A DNA stretch of 64,000 nt, taken from positions 1 to 64,000 of the forward strand of contig CAMDVD010000011.1 of the NCBI GenBank assembly GCA_945878115.1, read 5' to 3'. Shown here one piece after another: positions 1 to 6,959 of the stretch. Source of the DNA: Chitinophaga pinensis. GTDB lineage: Bacteria > Bacteroidota > Bacteroidia > Chitinophagales > Chitinophagaceae. Each line of letters begins with the position of its first letter. The stretch's first letter is position 1. Made by a program: the position numbers and the translations under genes. The notes under the pieces were generated by a model, which worked only from the letters and a program-made list of their open reading frames with translations, was not told where the DNA came from and did not search any database.

Positions 1-1794
1 GAATATTATAAAAACCTGGTGGACAACTTTGAAGTTTTTTTTAAAAAATTGGAAAACAATGAAAGCATAGTTGAATATATCAATTCCAATTTTAATCGTG
101 CGATGTTTTCCAACATCAACATGTTCAAAAATGATCAACCAGCAATTGAAGCAATTTATAAAAATTTAGTACGACTCTATCCTAAAGAAATGAGACCTCG
201 TTTGGGTGAATATTCGGATTATGAAGCAGCAGAAGATTTGATGGCTTGGTTAGCAAAACTACAACCTAGTTTAATATTGACTTACGCCACGAGTACTTCC
301 ATGGAACGCTATATTGTGCGTCGTTGTAAAGATACTTTGGTGAGGAAAATAGTTGAAATCGCCGACAAAACAAAAACACCATTAAGGGCAATTTCATTTT
401 TAGATGACTTATTGGATGGCAGCAAAACGATTGTACAAGTGAACATGATTACAAGCGACAATGCCTTGTATTATAAGAGTTTGATAGAACAAAGAATGAA
501 GGCAAATCCATTGTCGAAAAAAATAATTGAACGCGAAAGTAAATTACAAGCACTCGAATATGTTCGTACAATGAATGAATTGCATGAAGCAACTGATCCC
601 ATTCGATTTGCATGTATAGAACCATTGACGGCTAAAGAAATCTATTTCTTAATGGTATTGTGTAGTGACGAAATTTATACCAGTACTTTCGTTGGATCTT
701 TCAATAGAATGCTCCTTAAAATGGCACCCGAAAAAGGCGATGTATTCTTAACGAATTTGCATTCGGATAAATTTAGAACCTTCATTCGTATGTGTGCTGG
801 TTATAATAAATTAGATGAATTTTTAGCAACAGTAGAAGATAAAAATAGAAATGTTTTAATGGCTTCTTTTGTACATCATATTGATGACAATGTAGAAACC
901 GATGTAGAAGATGCAGTAGATGTAGCCGATGCCATGGGTAGTATTGCCGACCCAACTTTGCAAGATTATTTATTGGTTGAATTGAAAAAAGATTATGAAA
1001 GAACGTATAAGGAAGATAAAAAACGCGGCTTAATTATTTACTTTTTATTACACACTTTAGGTACTTCTATCATCAACCCCGATGATGCAAATGAAGAATT
1101 GCAACGTGAATTAAAAGTACCCCCAATTACCTTTGTTCGTAACTCCAGTTTATTAGACAGTAGTGACAGAGTAATTGAACAAGTTTTCTTTTATGGCGAT
1201 GATGATGGCAGAGACGCTTACGCTGGTTTTATGTCGGCATATAAACCAGAAGCTTGGAAAATTGACAAAAATGATAAATGGGTTTCACTCACATCTATTG
1301 TTGGTAAACCAGTTACCATTTATGCTAACCTCCCTTTGGATGAACCAAATGATGAAGATGCGCAAAATGTATTGGTCAAATATTTACAAGACAAACAAAT
1401 AAGACCATCTGTGATTGTACATCGTGGGCATAGTTATCACTTGCCTACCACTTTGAAATTTATTACACCGTACACAAAAATAATCGTATTGGGTTCATGT
1501 GGTGGCTATCATAATTTATCTACTATATTAGGTTTGTCCGAAGATGCACATATCATTTCCAGTAAGCAAACAGGAACACGATTAATCAATGAACCAATTA
1601 TCAACCGCATCAATGACAAATTAATTGCAGGAAAAGACATCAATTGGATAGAGCTTTGGAAAGACTTAGGTGGTTTGATGAACACAGCAGCTTTACAAGA
1701 CAAATTCAATGATTACGTTCCGCCGCACAAAAATATGGGTGCTTTATTTTTGAAAGCCTTTAAAATTCAAATGATAGAAAACGGATTACAATAA
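1..1794 (+). CDS. Large protein of unknown function, 5'-partial, possible His/Cys peptidase-like C-terminal domain
   Basis: The frame is open to the first base of the window, so the true start probably lies upstream; the first internal start-like codon is GTG at 19, giving 591 residues. The first ~400 residues are mostly helical-looking and match no family I recognise. From about residue 425 an alternating strand/helix pattern appears. Strand-like VIVH (465-468) is followed by a His-rich turn (H468, H471, H474), and strand-like IIVLGSC ends at C494, followed by GGY. A His after one strand and a Cys after the next is the arrangement of the caspase/clostripain/CHAT fold, but the spacing is short, so this is only an inference. 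A strong terminator follows directly. No signal peptide is visible, though the N-terminus is missing. Confidence 0.8.
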   Translation, partial: EYYKNLVDNFEVFFKKLENNESIVEYINSNFNRAMFSNINMFKNDQPAIEAIYKNLVRLYPKEMRPRLGEYSDYEAAEDLMAWLAKLQPSLILTYATSTSMERYIVRRCKDTLVRKIVEIADKTKTPLRAISFLDDLLDGSKTIVQVNMITSDNALYYKSLIEQRMKANPLSKKIIERESKLQALEYVRTMNELHEATDPIRFACIEPLTAKEIYFLMVLCSDEIYTSTFVGSFNRMLLKMAPEKGDVFLTNLHSDKFRTFIRMCAGYNKLDEFLATVEDKNRNVLMASFVHHIDDNVETDVEDAVDVADAMGSIADPTLQDYLLVELKKDYERTYKEDKKRGLIIYFLLHTLGTSIINPDDANEELQRELKVPPITFVRNSSLLDSSDRVIEQVFFYGDDDGRDAYAGFMSAYKPEAWKIDKNDKWVSLTSIVGKPVTIYANLPLDEPNDEDAQNVLVKYLQDKQIRPSVIVHRGHSYHLPTTLKFITPYTKIIVLGSCGGYHNLSTILGLSEDAHIISSKQTGTRLINEPIINRINDKLIAGKDINWIELWKDLGGLMNTAALQDKFNDYVPPHKNMGALFLKAFKIQMIENGLQ

Positions 1795-1800
1795 ATGAAA

Positions 1801-1830
1801 AAGCCTCTTCATTGGAAGAGGCTTTTTTTT
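1801..1830 (+). terminator. Rho-independent terminator
   Basis: A 10-bp perfect stem (AAGCCTCTTC / GAAGAGGCTT) with a 4-base loop is followed by a run of T. It lies 7 bases after the stop codon of the preceding gene. Confidence 0.93.
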
Positions 1831-1873
1831 AATGGAAAAAATAAATTCCACTTCTTTTACTTAATTTTTTTTT

Positions 1874-1959
1874 GGGGCGGCAGACACGCTCTCTTTCCAA
1901 GTCCACCCACACCGAAGCGGATGTGGTGCGGGCTTTCCATTCGATCGTTGCCGCCATAC
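1874..1959 (+). repeat. Dispersed ~85-bp hairpin repeat, copy A (GC-rich inner-stem subfamily)
   Basis: The outer arms are GGGCGGC at the left and GTTGCCGCC at the right. The inner part pairs a CCACCCACACC-like arm with a GGATGTGGTGCGG-like arm. Other copies lie at 5898, 20350, 22086, 27225 and 59427. A 61-codon frame across it is an artefact of the repeat. Confidence 0.8.
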
Positions 1960-1979
1960 TAAGAATCACTAGAATTCAT

Positions 1980-2053
1980 ACTATAGCGTGTTTTTTATTT
2001 AAAAAATTAATGCTAAATACTATAGCGTATTTTTTATTTAAAAAATTAATGCT
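1980..2053. repeat. Tandem pair of 35-bp direct repeats
   Basis: Two copies (1980-2014 and 2019-2053) differ at one base and are separated by 4 bases. Each begins ACTATAGCGT and ends AAAAATTAATGCT. The right end also carries GCTATAGTATT, the inverse of AATACTATAGC at 2015-2025, so the pair can fold and may serve as the 3' end of the minus-strand gene that follows. Confidence 0.8.
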
Positions 2054-2059
2054 ATAGTA

Positions 2060-2425
2060 TTATTTCTTTTTATTCCCTTTGTAAGGAACATAGGTTTTGT
2101 TTCCCTTAGCATTAATATAATATCGACCACCATTCGCACCTATCATTATTTTTTCACCTTTAGGTCCTTTCATTCTGTCGTCCACATTATCTGTTGCTTT
2201 ATTTACAGTTGCTTGTACAGGTGCTCCAGAAGCAGATTTTACAACAATTGCTGTTGGCTTTACGGCAGCTTTTGTATCTTTCGCAGCTTCTTTAACCGTT
2301 GCTTTTGCTGGCTTTGCAGTCGTTGCAACTTTTACTTTCGTAGCTGTTGGTGTAGTGTTTTTTGTTTGTGCATTTGCAAATGCCACGCTGCATATCAAGG
2401 ATGCAAGGATGATTGTTTTTTTCAT
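2060..2425 (-). CDS. Small secreted basic protein with PBCV-type basic adaptor-like C-terminus
   Basis: 121 residues. Residues 1-20 form a signal peptide (MKKTI, hydrophobic core, ANAQ). The middle (20-80) is low-complexity Lys/Ala/Thr/Val and probably disordered. The C-terminus (about 87-117) has the pattern GPKG...GGRYYIN.KGNKTYV, which resembles the PBCV-specific basic adaptor domain, also seen at the C-termini of small exported Bacteroidota proteins. The role is unknown; the charge suggests binding to an anionic polymer or the cell surface. It is divergent from the hipB-like operon, with operator-like palindromes between them, so its expression could be affected by the same repressor. The direct repeats at 1980-2053 lie at its 3' end. 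Confidence 0.8.
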   Translation of the reverse strand: MKKTIILASLICSVAFANAQTKNTTPTATKVKVATTAKPAKATVKEAAKDTKAAVKPTAIVVKSASGAPVQATVNKATDNVDDRMKGPKGEKIMIGANGGRYYINAKGNKTYVPYKGNKKK

Positions 2426-2464
2426 TTTTTCTTATTTTTTACAAACCTATTTTATTTTTTTAAC

Positions 2465-2606
2465 AATATACCCTTAAGGGTATATTTTGGCCATTTCTTT
2501 AGTTATTACACCCGAAAAGGTATAATAAATTATTTTTGAAACAATTTATACCCTAATGGGTATAATTTAAAGAATATAAACTATATTTGCACCTTAAAGG
2601 GTATAA
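2465..2606 (+). promoter_or_regulatory. hipB operator cluster and promoter
   Basis: Four related palindromes occur in 142 bp. 2465-2486 is a perfect 22-bp palindrome with arms TATACCC/GGGTATA. 2506-2525 is degenerate (TTACACCC / GGTATAA). 2546-2565 has perfect arms TTATACCC/GGGTATAA. 2589-2606 has one good half-site GGGTATAA. A Bacteroidota -7 box, TATATTTG at 2582-2589, lies between the third and fourth operators, so repressor bound there would cover the promoter. This is the layout expected of an autoregulated HipB-type antitoxin. The fourth half-site ends 1 base before the hipB ATG. Confidence 0.82.
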
Positions 2607-2607
2607 A

Positions 2608-2814
2608 ATGGAATTAGCAAGTTTTGTAAAAGAGAAGCGAAAATCAGTAAACCTAACCCAGCCTGAGTTAGCTGAAAAGGCAGGTGTGGGCTTACGATTT
2701 GTTCGTGAATTAGAACAGGGAAAGCAAAGTTTACGCATAGACAAGGTAAATCAGGTACTACGTTTATTTAGTTATGAAGTAGGGGCTGTGCCTGCTAAAA
2801 AAGAAAATGAATAA
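2608..2814 (+). CDS. hipB: HipB-like helix-turn-helix antitoxin/repressor
   Basis: 68 residues from ATG 2608. A TTG 21 bases upstream is in frame but lies inside the promoter and operator, so it is rejected as start. The protein is almost wholly one Xre/Cro-type HTH domain (LTQPELAEKAGVG, then RELEQGKQSLR as recognition helix and following turn). HipB proteins bind DNA as dimers and hold the HipA-type kinase inactive. The first gene of a tight operon: its TAA overlaps the ATG of the next gene (TAATG). The palindromes upstream are its likely binding sites. Confidence 0.9.
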   Translation: MELASFVKEKRKSVNLTQPELAEKAGVGLRFVRELEQGKQSLRIDKVNQVLRLFSYEVGAVPAKKENE

Positions 2815-3146
2815 TGAGAAAGGCAATTATAAAAATAGATACACAGATGGCAGGCTGGCTAACGCAAGATGATAAAGGGTATCATTTTGAATATGCCAAA
2901 ACCTATTTAAACCAAATAGATGCAAAACCGGTAAGTTTAACGCTGCCCTTGCAAGAGGCTATTTATACATCCAATATATTATTTCCATTTTTTGATGGAT
3001 TAATACCCGAAGGTTGGTTGTTGGATATAGCCGAGAAAAATTGGAAATTAAATCCAAGAGACCGTATGGGCTTACTACTAGCTTGTTGCAAAGATTGCAT
3101 TGGAGCAGTGAGTGTAGAAGAAGTAAAAGAGGAGAATAAGCCATGA
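2814..3146 (+). CDS. hipS: HipS-like protein (HipA N-terminal subdomain as a separate gene)
   Basis: 110 residues. It corresponds to the N-subdomain 1 found at the start of full-length HipA kinases (MAGWLTQDD near the N-terminus; FPFFDGLIPEGWLLD about 57-71; CIGAVSVEE near the C-terminus). In the three-gene HipBST systems described in enteropathogenic E. coli this subdomain is a separate protein, HipS, that acts as the antitoxin of the short kinase HipT. The same split and order are seen here: HTH, ~110 aa, ~310 aa kinase. The stop overlaps the next start by 4 bases (ATGA), indicating translational coupling. Assignment as HipS rests on size, order and the PEGW motif; the antitoxin role is inferred. 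Confidence 0.85.
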   Translation: MRKAIIKIDTQMAGWLTQDDKGYHFEYAKTYLNQIDAKPVSLTLPLQEAIYTSNILFPFFDGLIPEGWLLDIAEKNWKLNPRDRMGLLLACCKDCIGAVSVEEVKEENKP

Positions 3147-4087
3147 CCAGATGTTTATTTTGCTACCTACCATTGGCCGAAAATGAATTGGATTTTCACG
3201 GCACTTGTTCAAAAAAAATATTTGGACAGCCCACATCTCCTGCATTACCATATTCAGAAGCAGATTTAGAACCATTGGCTAAAGAAGTAATACAAACCCA
3301 AACGGCTGTAACAGGTGTGCAAGCCAAGTTATCACTTCACATAACCAACAATAAACAAGAGGGAGAAGGCAAAAGATTTACCATTGTGGGACTTTGGGGT
3401 GGATACATTTTAAAACCACCTACTCCATTATATCAACAGTTGCCAGAAGTTGAAGATGTAACGATGCATTTAGCAAGCATAGCAAAAATAAAAACAGCAC
3501 CGCACAGTCTTGTTCGTTTAAATTCAGGCAATCTGGCTTATATAACAAAACGTATGGACAGAGTTAAAAAAGGCAAGCTTGCCATGGAAGACATGTGCCA
3601 ATTAACAGAACGACTCACAGAAGATAAGTACCATGGCAGCAATGAGCAAATTGCAAAAGCAATTCAAAAATATTCTGTTACATCAGGTTTGGATGTAGTG
3701 AATTTCTTTGAATTGGTATTGTTTTCATTTCTAACAGGCAATGCAGATATGCACCTGAAAAACTTTTCATTATTGGAGCAACCAGGTTTGGGAATGGTAT
3801 TATCACCAGCTTATGATTTAGTAAACACTGTATTGGTAAATCCAGCAGATGATGAAGAAATGGCTCTAAATCTAAATGGTAAAAAGAAGAAATTAAAAAA
3901 ACAAGATTTTGTAGCTGCTATGAATACTTTAAAACTAGACGAAAAACAGCAGGAAAATATTTTTATTAAAATGGAAAAAGCAAAATCGAAATGGATGGAA
4001 CAAATAGAAATTAGTTTCATGACAGATGATTTTAAAAATCAGTACAAACAAATAGTAACAGAAAGATTTGAAAGAATAAACAAGTAA
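3143..4087 (+). CDS. hipT: HipT-like serine/threonine kinase toxin (short HipA)
   Basis: 314 residues, the length of HipT rather than of full HipA (~440). The N-terminus has a zinc-ribbon-like set C4, C7, H19, C22. The Gly-rich loop is AVTGVQAK (55-62). The catalytic loop is GNADMHLKN (199-207, with D202, H204, N207), and the metal-binding Asp is D225 in SPAYDLVN. HipA-family kinases phosphorylate aminoacyl-tRNA synthetases (GltX for HipA, TrpS for HipT), stopping translation. The loop serine that is autophosphorylated in HipA aligns with A55 here, and T57 is the only hydroxyl residue left. The target cannot be told from the sequence. ATG 3143 overlaps the hipS stop; a helicase frame starts 1 base after its TAA. 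Confidence 0.88.
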   Translation: MTRCLFCYLPLAENELDFHGTCSKKIFGQPTSPALPYSEADLEPLAKEVIQTQTAVTGVQAKLSLHITNNKQEGEGKRFTIVGLWGGYILKPPTPLYQQLPEVEDVTMHLASIAKIKTAPHSLVRLNSGNLAYITKRMDRVKKGKLAMEDMCQLTERLTEDKYHGSNEQIAKAIQKYSVTSGLDVVNFFELVLFSFLTGNADMHLKNFSLLEQPGLGMVLSPAYDLVNTVLVNPADDEEMALNLNGKKKKLKKQDFVAAMNTLKLDEKQQENIFIKMEKAKSKWMEQIEISFMTDDFKNQYKQIVTERFERINK

Positions 4088-4917
4088 TATGCTTTACCAA
4101 GGAAAAGAAATAGAGATACTATCAAAGAAATCGGTATTTGGAAAACAAATAGCCGAGGTTAAAATACTGTCTACAGGTGAGGTAAAATCTGTTCCTTTTT
4201 CTGAATTATCTGATGAAACCAAATTACCCACGGATGCTGATATAGCCTTTAAAGCCATTGCAACAAAAATTAAAAGTGAGGTATTTAAGCAGTCTATGTT
4301 AGCTCCTATTGAGAGCAACATTATTCCATTACCACACCAAATATTGGCTTTAGAAAAAGTAATGGCTGGTCAGTTTCTTAGGTTTCTAATAGCCGATGAA
4401 GCAGGTATGGGTAAAACCATAGAAACAGGATTAATTTTAAAAGAACTGAAATTAAGAGGCATTGCTAAACGCACCTTAATTGTTGTTCCCAAATCTGCAA
4501 TGGGTCAATGGCAACAAGAAATGAAAAAACATTTCAATGAGCTATTCCATATTTACGATACCGATTATATCAATACAGTAAGCAAAACATTTGCAAGGCT
4601 CGAAGTAGATAATGAAATAAACCTCTTTATACAGCACAATCAAATCATTGTTTCAATGGACGCTTTAAAGCCTATTGAAACCCGTCAAGGTTGGAGCAAA
4701 CAAAAAGTGGATGAATATAACCGCTATCGCATACAAAGTGTTTTAGAAGCCGAATTTGACCTATTGGTAATTGACGAGTGCCACAAAGTAGGTGGCAGCA
4801 ATACACAGGTTGGTCGTTTTCAAATGGCAGATATTTTGTGCAATGCTATACCCAATGTACTGTTGCAAATTACTTTTACTGTACATCTAAAGCATCAAAT
4901 CCACAATCTGTTTTCAA

Positions 4918-4939
4918 ATGTTTACCCTATGTTTACCCC
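4918..4939. repeat. Tandem 11-bp direct repeat beside the tRNA
   Basis: ATGTTTACCC(T/C) occurs twice in a row (4918-4928, 4929-4939), between the helicase break and the tRNA terminator. Short direct repeats flanking a tRNA 3' end are typical arm-type sites for tyrosine integrases. No integrase gene is present, so this is an inference. Confidence 0.5.
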
Positions 4940-4978
4940 AAAAAGAAAAAACCCTCATAAATCATTGATTTACAAGGG
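4940..4978 (-). terminator. Terminator of the tRNA gene
   Basis: Read on the minus strand, CCCTTGTAAATC, a 3-base loop and GATTTATGAGGG form a stem-loop (4952-4978) followed by TTTTTTCTTTT, 17 bases downstream of the tRNA 3' end. Confidence 0.78.
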
Positions 4979-4995
4979 CTTTCATTCTGTTTTTG

Positions 4996-5069
4996 TGGAC
5001 CCACTAGGACTTGAACCTAGGACCCCCTGATTATGAGTCAGGTGCTCTAACCAACTGAGCTATAGGTCC
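4996..5069 (-). tRNA. tRNA with CAT anticodon (Met or lysidine-type Ile2)
   Basis: 74 bases with a complete cloverleaf: 7-bp acceptor GGACCTA/TGGGTCC (one G-T pair), D-arm GCTC...GAGC, anticodon arm CCTGA-CTCATAA-TCAGG, T-arm CTAGG-TTCAAGT-CCTAG and discriminator A. CCA is not encoded. CAT fits elongator Met or Ile2. The pairs C4-G69 and C5-G68, which help TilS select Ile2 in E. coli, are present and favour Ile2, but this is not decisive. Island-like DNA (truncated helicase, hipBST) abuts its 3' end, the usual side for integration. Confidence 0.95.
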
Positions 5070-5165
5070 AAAGATTTATTTTCAAAATCTTGTAAAGAAA
5101 AAATCTTTAGGAGCGCAAAAGTATATAATAATGTTGTTTTTTTGAAATCTATTTTAAATAAAATA

Positions 5166-5789
5166 ATGAAAGGGATAAAAAATATAATTTTTGATTTGGG
5201 TGGCGTTATTCTGAATATCGATTATGAGCTACCACAAAAAGAATTTAAAAAATTGGGCGTGCAACATGTCGAGGATATTTACTCGAAGAGTAATCAAAAT
5301 AAACTCTTTGATGATTTGGAAACTGGTAAAATCAATGAAGCGCAATTTGTAGAGCAAGTGCAGAAACTATCCGGGAAAAACATTTCGCACCAAAGCATTG
5401 TCGATGCTTGGAATAGCATTATCCTTGATTTTCCATTAAGACGTTTACAAATTTTGGAACAATTGCAATTGCATTATAAAACTTTTTTGCTGAGTAACAC
5501 CAATGAAATTCATGAAAAGTGTTTTAATACCCTACTTCAAAAGACTTGTGGCTACCCTACTTTAGCTATGCTATTCGATCGAATTTATTTATCGCATCGA
5601 GTAGGTCTGCGCAAACCCAATCCCGAAATTTTCAAATTGGTATTAGAACAAAATAATCTTCTGCCGTACGAAACTCTTTTCATCGATGATAGTATCCAAC
5701 ATATCGAAAGTGCCAGTAGTCTTGGCTTACAAGTGATTCATGTGAAAGACAATATGACCATGGAAGAAAATATATTCAAAGTGCCTTAA
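5166..5789 (+). CDS. HAD-superfamily hydrolase (subfamily IA, YihX-like)
   Basis: 207 residues from ATG 5166; a TTG 24 bases earlier is in frame but adds only KSILNKI-type residues. All four HAD motifs are visible: DLGGVILN (nucleophile and acid Asp region, near residue 8; the second Asp is replaced by Gly as in some IA members), LSNTN, KPNPEIF (Lys) and FIDDS. The helical cap lies between motifs I and II. YihX-type enzymes dephosphorylate small sugar phosphates such as alpha-glucose-1-phosphate; the substrate here is unknown. The gene stands alone between the tRNA and repeats. Confidence 0.85.
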   Translation: MKGIKNIIFDLGGVILNIDYELPQKEFKKLGVQHVEDIYSKSNQNKLFDDLETGKINEAQFVEQVQKLSGKNISHQSIVDAWNSIILDFPLRRLQILEQLQLHYKTFLLSNTNEIHEKCFNTLLQKTCGYPTLAMLFDRIYLSHRVGLRKPNPEIFKLVLEQNNLLPYETLFIDDSIQHIESASSLGLQVIHVKDNMTMEENIFKVP

Positions 5790-5800
5790 TGGAAAATGTG

Positions 5801-5876
5801 CCAGTAGCATTTATTTTTTTGTCAAAAAATACGCTACGGCATTTTACCAGTAGCATTTATTTTTTAGTCAAAAAAT
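5801..5876. repeat. Pair of 30-bp direct repeats
   Basis: CCAGTAGCATTTATTTTTT followed by GTCAAAAAAT occurs at 5801-5830 and 5847-5876 with one mismatch, just after the HAD gene. Confidence 0.8.
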
Positions 5877-5897
5877 GGGATGCTTTCGCTTGTAGGT

Positions 5898-5983
5898 GCA
5901 TCGCGGCAACGATTGTAGCGAAAATCCTTTTTGCTTGCTTTGAAGCAAAAAGATTGTAGCGAAAAGCGTGTTCGCCGCCCAAA
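5898..5983 (-). repeat. Dispersed ~85-bp hairpin repeat, copy B
   Basis: Reverse orientation: CGCGGCAACGATTG at the left and GCGTGTTCGCCGCCC at the right. The inner stem is ATCCTTTTTGC / GCAAAAAGAT with loop TTGCTTTGAA. It belongs to the same family as copies at 1874, 20350, 22086, 27225 and 59427. Confidence 0.85.
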
Positions 5984-6002
5984 AAATTTGCATTAAAATA
6001 AA

Positions 6003-6188
6003 TTATTTCACTTCTTCGTAATCGACATACTCACCCAAGTTTGGTTCTTGCGGTTTGCTTTTTGGTGAAGTGTTCATGCGATTGGAAGGTGCAGTATTGG
6101 TTTTAAAAAAAGGGTCTACCAACAGTCGAACTATTTTAATAACCACATAAAAGACTGCGATAGAAAAAATAAACCTAAGCATGTTCAA
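6003..6188 (-). CDS. DUF4834-family small membrane protein
   Basis: 61 residues. One transmembrane helix at residues 3-27 (LRFIFSIAVFYVVIKIV) is followed by a polar Pro/Ser/Lys linker and an acidic tail, GEYVDYEEVK, which is the characteristic end of DUF4834 proteins of Bacteroidota. The function is unknown. An alternative start two codons later (MLRF) is equally likely. The gene is divergent from the dioxygenase gene at 6314. Confidence 0.85.
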   Translation of the reverse strand: MNMLRFIFSIAVFYVVIKIVRLLVDPFFKTNTAPSNRMNTSPKSKPQEPNLGEYVDYEEVK

Positions 6189-6313
6189 AATTTTTCCAAA
6201 AGTAAAGGATTCCAGAATATGAATCTGCTTTGCTTCTATTTAAAATTTTATTTTAACACTAATTTTGAAATACGAGAAGAATGAAATAATTTACGGAAAA
6301 TTTATACATCCCT

Positions 6314-6844
6314 ATGAAACTAAGAGCCCCTTTTAATTTGAATAAATGGATAGAGGAAAATAGACATTTGTTGAAACCGCCTGTAGGCAATAAAAATTTG
6401 TATCCTGAAGGCACAGATTATATCGTCATGATAGTTGCTGGCCCTAATGCAAGAAAAGATTTTCATTACAATGAAACCGAAGAATTATTTTATCAATTGG
6501 AAGGAAATATCAATGTGCGTACGCAACAAGATGGCGAATTGGTTGAAATACCTTTAGGCCCAGGCGATATGTTTTTGTTACCTCCCAATATTCCACATTC
6601 GCCAAGTAGAGGCGAAAACTCCATTGGTTTAGTGATAGAGCGAGTTCGAGAAGGAAAAGGATTTACAGATGGACTGCTTTGGTTCTGCGAAAAATGCAAT
6701 ACAAAACTACATGAGACTTACTTTGAGCTTAAAAATATTGAAACGGATTTTATACCACATTTTAAAGATTATTATAACTCTATCGAAAAGAGAACCTGTA
6801 CATCTTGTGGGCATGTGATGGAAACAGACCCTCGCTTTACTTGA
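6314..6844 (+). CDS. nbaC: 3-hydroxyanthranilate 3,4-dioxygenase
   Basis: 176 residues, the length of bacterial HAAO. This Fe(II) cupin opens the ring of 3-hydroxyanthranilate to 2-amino-3-carboxymuconate semialdehyde, the precursor of quinolinate, in kynurenine degradation and de novo NAD synthesis. The iron ligands are H51 and E57 (in FHYNETEE) and H95 (in PPNIPHSPSR); R47 and R99 are the substrate arginines. A C-terminal rubredoxin-like metal site is present: C125, C128, C162, C165. No other kynurenine-pathway gene is in the window. Confidence 0.95.
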   Translation: MKLRAPFNLNKWIEENRHLLKPPVGNKNLYPEGTDYIVMIVAGPNARKDFHYNETEELFYQLEGNINVRTQQDGELVEIPLGPGDMFLLPPNIPHSPSRGENSIGLVIERVREGKGFTDGLLWFCEKCNTKLHETYFELKNIETDFIPHFKDYYNSIEKRTCTSCGHVMETDPRFT

Positions 6845-6959
6845 TAACCAAACTATAAATGTCATTCGAGCGTCTTTTTTTCAATCCAAATTTTTTTATT
6901 TAAAAAATCATTCTATCTTCACAACTGCTTAGAAAGCTAAAAACATAAATTCTATTCAA

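Larger units (their letters stand above)
4089..5030 (+). pseudogene. Truncated Snf2/DEAD-type helicase (N-terminal third only)
   Basis: The first ~260 codons are a normal Snf2-type helicase start: Q-like PLPHQILALEK, Walker A DEAGMGKTIETG (about 104-115) and Walker B DECHKVGG. Homologues normally continue with motif III (SAT) and a second RecA lobe and run to about 900-1000 residues. Here the frame leaves the family after NVLL, at about 4867, and runs through unrelated DNA and the antisense of a tRNA gene, ending at 5030 with the residues GLEPRTP that are typical of translated tRNA. The gene is therefore 3'-truncated and probably inactive. It starts 1 base after hipT and would have been the fourth gene of that operon. 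Such helicases often sit in restriction or defence loci, but no partner remains. Confidence 0.85.

Noticed and set aside
1872-2057. 61-codon plus-strand ORF
   Set aside because: It lies wholly in hairpin repeat copy A and the 35-bp direct repeats; no protein-like composition.
4778-5030. Continuation of the helicase ORF ending in GLEPRTP as a real C-terminus
   Set aside because: Those residues are antisense tRNA; the helicase family match stops at about 4867.
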